Shown in pieces: positions 45,117 to 55,598 of a DNA stretch of 64,000 bases. The stretch's first letter is position 1. The number at the start of each line of letters is the position of its first letter. Source of the stretch: Rhizomys pruinosus (Eukaryota > Chordata > Mammalia > Rodentia > Spalacidae). The notes beneath the pieces are model-generated. The model had not been told where the DNA came from. It saw only the letters and a list, made by a program, of their open reading frames with translations, and did not search any database. The position numbers and the translations under genes are program-made. Location: positions 1,953,698 through 2,017,697 of the forward strand of contig VZQC01003035.1 in assembly GCA_009823505.1 (NCBI GenBank). Direction: 5' to 3'.

Positions 45117-45997
45117 ATCTTCTGCCTCCTCTTCCTCCACCTCCTCATTCTCGTAATCTTTCTCCTTCTCCTCCATATCTTCCTCCACCTCCTTCTCCTC
45201 CTTGACCTCCTCCTCTTCTTCCTCTTCCTCTTCCTCCTCCTCTTCCTCCTCCACCACTTTGTCTTCCTCCTCCTCCACCAACTCCTCCACCCCCTCCTCC
45301 TCCACCTCCTCCTCCATCTCCTCTACCTCCTGCTTCATAGATTTGTAGGTTCATATGTTTCTCCTCCTCCTCCTCTTCCTCCTTCTCCTCTTCATTTTCC
45401 TCCACTTCCTCAACCACTGGTTCCTCCTCTTCATCTTCTGCCTCATTTTCCTCAACCTCTTCCTCCTCCTCCTTCTCCTCCTCTGATTCCACCTCCTTCT
45501 CTTCCTCCTATTCCACCTTGTCCTCTTCATCTTCCTCCTCCTCATCTTCCACCTTCTCCTCCTCTACTTCCTCCTCCTTCTGTTCGTCCTCCTCCTTCAT
45601 AGGTTTGTAGATTCATAGGTTCCTAATCCTCTTCTTCATCTTCCTCCTTCTCCTCATCTACCTACTCCTCTTCATGTTCTGCCTCCACCTCCTCCGCCTC
45701 CCCCTCCTCCTACTCTTTGTCTTCCCATTCCTTTGTAGAATTGTAGGTTAATATGATCCTCTCCCTCCTCCTGTTTTCCTCCTCCCCTTTGCCTTCTTCT
45801 TCCTCCTCTTCGTCTTCTTCCTCCACCTCCTACTCCTTCTCCTCTTTCTCCTCCTTTATAGATTTGTAAATTCATAGGTTCTTCCTCCTCCTCTAGCTCC
45901 TCCTCCTCCTCCTCCTCATCTTCCTCTTTGTCTTCTGCCTCCTCCTCCTCCACCTTTTCCTCCTCCTCTTCATCTTCCTCGTAATTCATAGGTTTGT
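42403..45997 (-). repeat. Array C higher-order repeat, copy 1 (about 3.6 kb)
   Basis: Begins after a GTTAACAGG-type motif with the segment ending CCTCCCTCCTCCTGCC. Motifs follow near 42938, 43252, 43630, 43804, 44300, 44501, 44753, 44818, 45333, 45596, 45732, 45855 and 45985. Their specific variants (for example TTTCTGGGTTAATCG at 44306 and GTTCCGCCTCCTTCGGAG at 44807) recur in the same order about 3.4-3.6 kb further on. Confidence 0.85.
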
Positions 45998-48900
45998 CAG
46001 TTAACAGGACCCTCCTCCTCTTCTTCTCCCTCCTCCTCTTTCTCCTCCTCCCCTTCATCTTCCTCCACCCTCTTACCTCTTCCTTCACCTCCTACTCATC
46101 TTCATCTTCTTCCTCCTTTTCCACCTTCTCCACCTCCTCCTCCTCTTCCTCCTATTCATCCTTGTCCCCCTCATCTTCCTCTTCCTCCTCTTCCACCTCT
46201 TCCTCCTCTACCTCCTCCTCTTCCACCTCCTCCTCCTCATGCACCTCCTCCTTCACCTACTCTTCTTCCTCCTCCTCTTCCTCCTCCTGGTCCTACACTT
46301 CCTCCTATTCTTCCTACTCCTCTTCCTCTTCTGCCTTCTCCTCCTCCATCTACTCCCCCTCCTCTTCATCTTCCTCCTCCTCCATATCCTATACCACTTC
46401 CTTCTCCTCTCTATCCAGCTCATCCTCCTCTTTCTCCTCCTCCTAGTCCTCCTCTTCTTTGTCTTCCTCTTCCTCCTATTCCTCCTCCTCTTCCACCTCC
46501 TCCTCCTCTTCATCTTCCTCCTCCTCGACCACCTCCTCCTCCTGCTCCATCTCCTAACCATCCATAGATTTGTAGGTTCATAGGATCCTCCTCTTCTTCC
46601 TCTTCTTCTTCCCCTTCATCCTAATCTTCCTCCTCCTCTTCATCTTCCTCCTCCTCCACTTCCTCCTGCGCTTAATATTCCTCCTCCTCCCCCACTTCCT
46701 TCTCATCCTGTTCATCTTCATCCTCCGCTTCCTCCACCTCCTCCTCCTCATAGTCTTCCTACTCCTCCTCCTCCACCTCCTCTTCCTCTTTGTCTTTGTC
46801 CTCCTCCTCCTACTCCTCCTCTTTAACTTCCATCTCCTCCACCACATTTTCCTCCTCTTCCTCCTCCTCTTCCTCTTCCTCCTCCTTTTTAGATTTGTGC
46901 TTTAATAGGATCCTCCTCCTTCTCTTCATCTTCTGATTCCTCCTCCTCTTCCTCCTGCTCCTTGTCATATTCCTCCTCCTCCACCTCCTCTTATTCAACC
47001 TCCTCCTCTTCTTCCACCTCTTCCTCCTCTTTCATCTTGTTCTTCCTCCTCCTCCTCCCCCACCTCCTCCTCCTCTACCTCCTCCTCTTCTTCCTCCTTC
47101 CTCCACTTTTTCGTCTTCATTCACCTCCTCCTCTTCCTCCTCTTCCTCTTCCTATTCTTCCTCTTCTTCCTCCTCCTATACTTCCTCTTCTTCCTCCTCC
47201 TTCTCCTCTTCCTCCTCCTTTGTAGATTTGTAGTTTCATAGGATGCTCCTCCTCCTCTTTCTCTTCCTCCTCCTCCTCTTTGTCTTCCACCTCCTCTGCC
47301 TCCACCTCCTCCTCCTCTTCCACCTCCTCCTCCTCCTCTTTGCCTTCCTCCTCTGCCACCTCTTCCTCCTTTGTAGATTTGCCTATTCATAACATCCTCC
47401 TCCTAATATTCCTCCTCCTCTTCCTCTTCGTCTTCTGCCTCCTCCTCCACCTCCTCCTCCTCCTGGTATTTGTCATACTACTCTTCCTCCTCCTCCTTCT
47501 ATTCCTCCTCCTCCTCTCTGTCTTCCTCCTTCTGTTCCTCAATCTCCTCCTCCTCATCCACCTCCTCATTTTCGTCTTTCTCTTCCTCCTCTTCATTGAC
47601 CTCTTCCTCCTCTTCTTCCTGCTCATCCTCCTATTCCTCCTCCTCCTCTTCATCTTCTACCTCCTCTTCGTCTTCCTCTTCCTCCTTCTCCTCTTCCTCC
47701 TCCTTTGTAGATTTCTGGGTTAATAGTATCTTCCTCCTCCTCCTATATCTCTTCCTCCTCCTCCTCTTCATCTTTCTCCTCCTCTCCGCCTCCTCCATTC
47801 CAACTCCTCTTCCTCTTCTTCGTCTTCCTCCTCTTACTCCACCTCTTTCTCCACCTACTCGTCCATCTCCTCTTTCTCCTTCTCATCCTTATCCACTTCC
47901 TCCTCCTTCATAGATTTGTAGTTTCATAGGAACCTCCTCCTCTTCCTCTTCCTCCTCCTCTCCCTCCTCCTCCTCTTCGTCAACCTCCTCCTCATCAACC
48001 ACCTCCCCCTCCTCTTCGTCTTCTGCCTCTTCCTCCATCACCACCTCCTCCTCCTCCTCCTGCTCTTACTCCTATTTATCCTCCTCCTCATTGTCGACCT
48101 CCTCATCCTCCACCTCTTTTGCCTCTTCCTCCTCCTTCATAGATTTGTAGATTCATAGGATCCTACTCCTCCTCCTCTTCCACTTTGTGTTCCGCCTCCT
48201 TTGGAGATTTGTAGGTTAATAGGACCCTCCTCCTGTTCTTCCTCTTCATCCTCTTCTTCCTCCTCCTCCACTTCATCTTCCTCCCTCCTCCTGCCTCCTC
48301 CACCTCCTCCCCCTCCTCCTCCACCTCTTCCTTCACGTCCTCTTCCTGTTCTTCCTCCTCTTCTTCCTCTTCCTCCTCCTCCTATTCCTCATCTTCCTCC
48401 TCTTCCTACTCCTCCTCTTCATCTTCTGCCTCCTCCTCCTCCACCTCCTCATCCTTGTCATCTTCCTCCTTCTCCTCCTTCTCCTCCTTCTCCTCCTCCA
48501 CCTCCTCCTCCTTCGTAGATTTGTAAGTTCATAGGATCCTCCTCCTCCTCTTTTTCCTCTTCCTCGTCCTCCTCCTCTTCCTCCTCCACCTCTTCATCTC
48601 CCTCCTCTTCCACCTCTTCCTCCTCTTCCACCTAATCCTCTTCTTCGTATTCCTCCTCCTCTTCTATATACTTCTATATACTCCTCCTTTCCATATAATC
48701 CTCGGCTCATTCAACTTTCTCATCCTCCACCTCCTCCTCCACCTCATACTCCTCCACCTCCTCCTCCATCTCCTCTTCCTCCTGCTTCGTCGATTTTTTG
48801 GTTCCTAAGTTCCTCCTCCTAGTCCTCTTCCTCCTTCTCCTCTTCATTTTCCTCCATCACCTCAACCACCTGCTCCTCCTCTTCATCTTCCGCCTTGTCC

Positions 48901-49427
48901 TCCTGAACCTCTTCCTCCTCCTTCTCCTCCTCTGATTCCACCTCCTCCTCCTCTTCCTCCTATTCCTCCTTGTCCGCTTCATCTTCCTCATCCTCATCTT
49001 TCAACCTTCTCCTTCTCCAGCTCGTCCTTCTGCTCTTCCTCCTCCTTCATAGGTTTTAGGTTCATGGGTTCCTAATCCTCCTCTTCAACATCCTCCTCCT
49101 ATTCTTCATCTTCCTCCTTCTCCTCATTTACCTCCTCCTCCTATTCGTGTTCTGCCTCCTCCTTCTTCACTTCCTCCTCCTCTTCGTCTTCCTCCTCCTT
49201 TGCAGAATTGTAGGGTAATATGATCCTCTCCCTCCTCCTCTTTCTCCTCCTCCCCTTTGCCTTCTTCTTCCTCCTCTTCGTCTTCCTCCTCCTCCACCTC
49301 CTACTCCTTCTCCTCTTCCTCCTCCTTGGTAGATTTGTAGATTAATAGGTTCTTCCTCTTCCTCTACCTCTTCCTCCTCCTCTTCCTCCTCCTCCTCCTC
49401 GTCTTGCTCCTCATTCATAGATTTTTC
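45998..49427 (-). repeat. Array C higher-order repeat, copy 2 (about 3.4 kb)
   Basis: Motifs near 46561, 46886, 47219, 47370, 47703, 47907, 48136, 48199, 48511, 48785, 49049, 49199, 49326 and 49414 parallel those of copy 1. Offsets are 3623, 3634, 3589, 3566, 3403, 3406, 3383, 3381, 3452, 3453, 3467, 3471 and 3429 for the matched pairs. The motif at 48511 has no obvious partner in copy 1. Confidence 0.85.
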
Positions 49428-51852
49428 AGTTGACAGGATCCTCCTCCTCTTCTTCTCAGTCCTCCTCTTTCTCCTCCTCCCCTTTGTCTTCCTCCCTCCT
49501 CCTGCCTCTTCTTCCACCACCTCCTCCTACTCTTCATCTTCTTCCTCCTTTACAACCTTCTCCACCTCCTCCTGCTCTTCCTCCTATTCCACCTCGTCCC
49601 CCTCGTCTTCCTCTTACTCCTCTTCCACCACCTCCTCCTCTACCTCCTCCTCTTCCACCTCCTCCTCCTCTTCCTCCTATTCCTCCTCGTCCCCCTCGTC
49701 TTCCTCTTCCTCCTCTTCCACCACCTCCTCCTCTCCCTCCTCCTCTTCCACATCATCCTCTTCCACCTCCTCCTCCTCTTCTTTCTCCTCCTCCTCATGC
49801 ATCTCCTCCTTCACCTCCTCCTTCACCTCCTCCTACTCCTCTTCTTCCTCCTCCTCTTCCTCTTCCTCCTCCTCCTATTGCTCCTCTTCCTGCTATTCCT
49901 CCTACTCCTCTTCATCTTCCACCTTCTCCTCCTCCATATCCTCCTTCTCTTCATATTCCTCCTACTCCATATCCTCCTCCACATCCTCCCCCTCCCCTCT
50001 CAGCTCATCCTCCTGTTCCTCCTCCTCCTGTTCCTCCTCCTCCATTTTCTTCCTCCTGCTCCTATTCCTCCTCCTCTTCCACTTCCTCCTCCTCTTCGAC
50101 CTCCTACTCCTCTTCCACCTCCTCCTCCTCTTGGTCTTCCTCCTCCTCTTCCACCACTTCCTCCTCTTCCTCCTCCACCACCTCATCCATAGATTTATAA
50201 GTGCCTAGGCTCCTCTTCCTCTTCGTCTTCCTCCTCCTCTTCTTCCTCCTCTTCTTCTTCCTCCTCCTCCACCTCTTCTTCCATCTCTTCCTCCTACTCT
50301 TCATCCTTCTCCTCCTCCAATTCCTCCTTCTCTTCATTATCCTCCTCTTCCCCCTCCTCCTTTACCACCTCCTCCTCTTTTTCTTAGTCTTCCTCCTCCT
50401 CCGACTCCAACTCCTCCTCCTCCTCTTCGTCTTCCTACTCCTGCTCCTCCACCTCCTCCTCTTCTTCATCTTTCTCCTCCTCCTCATACTCCTCCTTCTT
50501 AAACTCCTCATCCTCGACCACATCTTCCTCCTCTTCCTTCATCTCTTCCTCTTCTCTTTCTCCTCCTCCTCCTCCTTCTCCTCTTCCTACTCATCCTATT
50601 CCTCCTCATCTTCCTCTTCCTCTTCTCCCATCTCCACCTCTTCCTCCTCCTCTTCCTTCTATTCATCCTCATCCTCTTTCCTCCTTCTATTCTTCCTCCT
50701 CTTCCTCTTCCTCCTCCTGTTCCTCCATTTCCTCCTCCTCTTCCACTTCATTTTCTCTTTCTCCTCCACCTCCTTCACCTCTTACTGCTCCTCCTATTCC
50801 TCTTTCTCCTCTTTGTCTTCCACCTCGTCCTCTTCATATTCCTCCTCCTCCACCTCCTCCTCCTATTCCTCTTTCTCTCTTCCTCCTCCTCCTCTTCTCC
50901 TCCTGTTCATCTTCTTCCTCCACCACCTTCTCCTTCTCATCTTCCTCCTTCATAGATTTCTGGGTTAATATGTTCCTCCTCCTATTGCTCTTCCTCTTCC
51001 TCCTCCTCCTCTTCTTCTTTCTCCTCCTCCTCCACCTCCTCCATTCTAAATCTTTCTCTTCTTCGTCTTCCTCCTCCTCATCCACCTCTTTCTCCACTTC
51101 CTTCTCTTCCTCAAACTCCTCTTCCTCCTTCTTATCCTTCTCCTCTTCCTCCTCCTTCATAGATTTGTAGGTTCATAAGTTCCTCCTCTTCCTGTTCCTC
51201 TTCCTCCTCCTCTCCCACCTCCTCCTCTTCGTCTGCCTCCTCCCCATCAACCACCTCCCCGTCTCTTCATGTTCTGCCCTTTCTCCTCCTCCTCCTCTCC
51301 GCTTCCATCTCCTCCTCCTCTTTCTCCTATTCTGCCTCATCCTCTTCATCTTCCTCCTCCTCATCTTCCACCCGCTCCTCCTCTACCTCCTCCTCCTTCT
51401 GCTCTTCCACTACCTTCATATATTTGTAAGTTCATAGGTTCCTACTCCTCCTCTTCATCTTCCTCCTCCTCTTCATCTTCCTCCTTCTCATCTACCTCCT
51501 CCTCTTCGTCTTCTGCCTCCTCCTCCTCCTCCACCACCTCTTCCTCCTCCTCATCTTCCTCCTCCTTCATAGATTGTAGGTTAAGATGATACTCTACCTT
51601 CTCCCCTTTTCTCCTCCTCCCCTTCATCTTTTTCTTCCTCCTCTTCGTCTTCATCCTCCTCCACCTCCCACTCCTTTTCCTCTTCCTCCTCCTTCATAGA
51701 TTTGTAGGTTCATAGGTTCTTCCTCATCCTCTACCTCTTGCTCCTCTTTGTCCTCCTCTTCCTCCTCGTCATCTTCCTCTTCATCCTCTGCCTCCTCCTC
51801 CTCTTCCACCTTCTCCTCCTCCTCTTCGTGTGCCTCTTCCTTCATAGATTTG
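49428..51852 (-). repeat. Array C higher-order repeat, copy 3 (internally deleted, about 2.4 kb)
   Basis: Starts with the same GACAGGATCC plus CCTCCCTCCTCCTGCC segment. Motifs at 50186, 50949, 51156, 51414, 51566, 51693 and 51840 match 46561, 47703, 47907, 49049, 49199, 49326 and 49414 of copy 2. The offset falls from about 3.6 kb to 3.25 kb and then to about 2.37 kb, so segments, including about 0.9 kb between 51156 and 51414, are missing. Confidence 0.78.
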
Positions 51853-52912
51853 TAGTTATTGGATCCTTCTCCTCTTCTTCCTCTCACTCCTCCTCTTTCT
51901 CCTCCTCCCCGTCGTCTTCCTCCCTCCTCCTGCCACATCCTCCACCTCCTCCTCCTCTTCGTCTTCTTCCTCCTTTACCTCCTTCTCAACCTCCTCCTCC
52001 TCTTCCTCCTATTCTTTCTTGTCCTCCTCGTCTTTCTCTACCTCCTCTTCCACCTCCTCCTCCTCTACCTCTTCCTCTTCCACTTCCTCCTCTTCTTTCT
52101 CCTCCTCCTCATCCACCTCCTCCTTCACCTTCTCCTACTCAACTTCTTCCTCCTACTACTATTCCTCCTCTTCCTCCTCTTCCTCCTACTCCTCTTTGTC
52201 TTCCGCCTTCTACTCCTCCACCTACCCTCTTCTTCTTCATCTTCCTTTTCCTCCACATCCTTCTCCTCCTCCTCAACCTCCCCTTCAACTCATTCTCCTC
52301 TTCCTCCTCCTCCTATTCCTCCTCCTCTTCCACTTCCTCCTCCTCTTCCATCATCTCCTCTTCTTCGTCTTCCTCCCCCTCCACCACCACCTCCTCCTCC
52401 TCCAACTCCTCCACCATAGATTTATTGGTGCAAAGGATCTTCCTCCTCTTCCTCTTCCTCTACTTTCTCATCTTCCTCGTCCTCTTCCTCCTCCACCACC
52501 TCTTCCTCCTCTTCCACTTCCTTCTCATGCTCTTTGTCTTCCTCCTCCTCTTCCACCACCTTCTCCTCTTATTCTTCCTCCCCCTCCACCACTTTCTCCT
52601 CCTCCTCCAACTAATCCATCATAGATTTTTCCGTGCATAAAAACTTCCTCCTCTTCCTCTTCCTCTACTTCCTCATATTCCTCTTCCTCTTCCTCCTCCT
52701 CCACAACCACCTCCTCTTCCACTTCCTCCTCTTGCTCTTAGTCTTCCTTCTCCTCTTCCACCTCCTCCTCCTCTTCGTCTTCTTACACAATCTCCTCCAC
52801 CTCCTCCTACTCTCTGTCTTTCTCCTCCTCCTACTCCTCCACCTTAACTTCCTCCTCATCCAACACATCTTCCTCCTCTTCCTCTTCCTCCTCCTCTTCC
52901 TCCTACTCCACC
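51853..52912 (-). repeat. Array C higher-order repeat, copy 4 (partial)
   Basis: Starts like the other copies and contains motifs at 52413 and 52617, then a block near 52800-52890 (CTTTCTCCTCCTCC, ACACATCTTCCTCCTC) that matches blocks near 43150, 46790 and 50470. It ends directly at the single-copy inverted arm. Confidence 0.75.
52413..52830 (-). repeat. 204-bp direct duplication in array C
   Basis: The motif variant ATAGATTTATTGGTG at 52416 and ATAGATTTTTCCGTG at 52621 are each followed by CTTCCTCCTCTTCCTC, TTCCTCTACTT and further matching text. The offset is 204 bases, a local tandem duplication inside the array. Confidence 0.75.
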
Positions 52913-53116
52913 TAGTACTCCTGAGCAGAACAGAAAAACCATCTCATAACTAGGACAAGAATGGATATAGTGTTACAGACATGGATTTCCTATGTAGTCT
53001 AGTGGTTGTCTCTCCTGTCAGTACAAAGCCTGCTTTTCTGAGAGGACCAGCATTAAACATTATTAACGTTCACTGCTTTTCTGAAGCCAGTTAGTGGAGT
53101 TAAGAATTAGTTCACT
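52913..53116. repeat. Outer inverted arm (right), inner part
   Basis: Reverse complement of about 3020-3215. It starts at CTGAGCAGAACAG immediately after array C and ends at the insertion site of an L1 piece (TTAAGAATTAGTTCAC). Confidence 0.85.
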
Positions 53117-53456
53117 ACAGCGATGTAGTATGGACACTCATTTGATCAAATTGATTGAACAAACACCCTGTCACCCCCCACTGAATGGTGAGACTGTGGG
53201 GGTTTGGGCACAACAGTCTGTAGATTGGTTTTGCACGAAGGATGCTTATACTCATGGATTATCACTTATAGCTAAAAAATGAAAAAACAACCTGAGAGAT
53301 GCAGGACAGTTATGGCAGAATGCATGATCTGGTATGGGGTGGGGGTGGGGGGAAGGGAAAGGGAAATATGCCTGATCTGAATTGGAAAATGATGTACGAA
53401 ATGCACAAACCATCAATAAAAATTAAATTAAAAAATAAAATAAAATAAAATAAAAA
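53117..53456 (+). mobile_element. 5'-truncated LINE-1 3' end with target-site duplication
   Basis: About 340 bases ending in a G-rich polypurine stretch (GGGGTGGGGGTGGGGGG), CATCAATAAAAATTAAATT and an (AAAAT)n tail, typical of an L1 3' UTR. AATTAGTTCAC occurs on both sides (53106-53116 and 53457-53467). It is absent from the left arm, which has a B2 at the homologous site. Confidence 0.8.
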
Positions 53457-53945
53457 AATTAGTTCACATGACATCAAGTAAACAAGACAGAATGCTTCCT
53501 GAAATCCACCAGTCTATCATGAGATCAAGAATAGCTATTGGAAGAATACTTTTTCCAGTGAAGCCTTGATCAGGAAGTCTCAATGGAATGAATTTTTCTT
53601 TGTCCTTGGCACTAAAGACCAAAAATCGCCACCTCAGCTAGCAAACCAACCACTGAAGTGTGAGGGATTCAGCAGTAGTCATGGTGAGTGCCCACTGTGA
53701 TGTCAAATTTCTAAGGCTCATGCCACAATAGACAAAGCATCACGTGTTTTTTTTTTCTTGATGTTCTTACATCTTTTCACTTTTCAAAACATTTTTGGAA
53801 AAAGTTTTAGGTTCTGAAGCAGTTGTGAGGAATCAGCGAGATCTTATCACTATTTGTATGGGTTCAAATCAATAGTAAGCTGTGTCACAAATCCTAGTAC
53901 AAACTCTTAACCAGATCTTCAGAGCCTTTTTCTGTTGCTCATTCC
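53457..53945. repeat. Outer inverted arm (right), outer part
   Basis: Reverse complement of 2284-2765, from CATGACATCAAGTAAAC to TTTTTCTGTTGCTCATTCC. Differences are mainly substitutions spread evenly on both sides. Confidence 0.87.
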
Positions 53946-55598
53946 ACATCCTCCTCCACCTACTTCTCCTCCTCCACCTCCTCCTCCTTCATAGATCTGT
54001 AGGTTCATAGGATCCTCCTCCTCCTCTTCTTCCTCTTCCACTTTGTCCTCCTCTTCCTCCGCCTCATAGTTTTCCTCCTCCTCCTCCAAATCCTCCTCCT
54101 CTTCTTCTTTCTCCTCCTCCTCCACCTCCTTCTCCTCTTCCACAAACTCCTCCTCCTTCTCTTCTTCTACGTCCTCCTTTTTTTCTTTCTCATCCTCCAC
54201 CTCCTCCTTCACCTCCTCCTCCTATTCCTCTTCCTCCTCCTATTCCTCCTCCCCTCTTCATTTTCTGACTTATCCTCTTCCTCTTCGTCTTCCTCCACCA
54301 AATCTTCCTCTTCCTCCTCTTCCTCCTCTTTTTCCACCTCCTCATGATCTACCTCCTCCTCCATCTCCTCTTCCTCCTCCTTCATAGATTTGTAGGTTCA
54401 TATGTTCCTACTCATCCTCCTTTTCCTCTTCCTCCTCCTCCTCTTCCTCTTCAGCCTCCTTTTCCTCCACCTCCTCCTCCTCTTTGTCTTCATCTTCCTT
54501 CATAGGTTTGTAGATTAATAGGATCCTCCTCTCTTCTTTCTCTCCCTCCTCTTTCTACTCCTCCCCTTCATCTTCCTCCCTCCTCCTGACTCCGCCTCTT
54601 CCACCTCCCACTCCTCCTCTTCCACCTCTTCCTCCTCCTATTCCTCCTACTCCTCCTCATCCTCCTCGCCTTCCTCCTCCTCCTCTTCCAAATCCTCATC
54701 CTCTACCTCCTCCTCTCCAAACTCCTCCTCATTTTCTCTTCTTTCTCCTCCTCATCATCCACCTCCTTCTTCACCTCCTCCTCCTTCTCTTATTCCTCTT
54801 CCTCTTCCTAATTCTCCTATTCCTCTTCCTCCTGTGACTCCTCCACCTACTCCTCCTCCTCTACATTTTCCTCCTCCTCCTACTCCTCCAAATCCTCCTC
54901 CACCTCTTCCTCCTCCTCCCGTTCAAACTCGTCCTCCTATTCCTCCTCCTACAATTCATCCTCCTCCTCCAACTCCTCCTCCTTCATGGATTTGTAGGTG
55001 CATAGGATCCTCCACCTCCTCTTCCTCTTCCTCCTATTCCTCCTTATCCTCCTCTTCCTCCTCGTCTTGCTCCTCCTCATCCACCGCCTCCTTCACGTCC
55101 TCCTCCTCTTCTTCCAACACTTTTTCCTCTTCCTCATCCTCCTATTCCTCCTCTTCCTCCTATTCCTCTTCCTCTTCATCTTCCACCTCCTCCTCCTCCA
55201 CCTCCTCCTCGCCATCTTCCTCCTTCTCCTCCACATCCTCCTCAACCTCTTTCTCCTCCTCCACCTCCTCCTCCTCCTTCGTAGATTCGTAAGTTCATAG
55301 GATCCTCCTCCTCCTCTTCTTCCTCTTACGCTTCCTTCTCCTCCTCCTCCTCTGACACTTCATGTTCCTCCTCCTCCTCCTCCTCTTCCACATCCTCCTC
55401 CTCTTCTTCTTCCTCCTCATCCTCTACCTCCTCCTCCTTTTCCACCTCCTACATTTTTTTCTCCTCCTCTTCCTTCACCTTCACCTCCTCCTCCTGTTCA
55501 TCCTTCTCCTACTCCTCCTCTTCTTCTTCTGACTCATCCTCTTCTACCTCCTCCTCCTACTCCTCCTCTTCTTCCCCACCTCCATCCTCCTCTACACC
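53946..55598 (-). repeat. CT-rich array D (partner of array A)
   Basis: Purines on the minus strand. Motifs lie near 53989, 54381, 54500, 54983 and 55279. They mirror the five copies in array A in order and spacing, including the TTAA variant at 54500 paired with 1680 and the GCATAGG variant at 54983 paired with 1216. Confidence 0.93.

Noticed and set aside
1216..55306. BamHI-like GGATCC sites as a designed or cloned feature
   Set aside because: GGATCC is simply part of the natural motif in many copies and is mutated in others (GGTTCC, TGATCC, AGGATG).
36957..55598. CRISPR-like array (regular short repeats with variable spacers)
   Set aside because: The motif repeats are separated by variable purine/pyrimidine triplet DNA of 30 to over 800 bases, with no spacer uniformity, and the context is clearly rodent nuclear DNA.
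608..55598. Telomeric or centromeric satellite
   Set aside because: No TTAGGG arrays and no similarity to the AT-rich mouse major or minor satellite layout that I can see. The period and composition differ.
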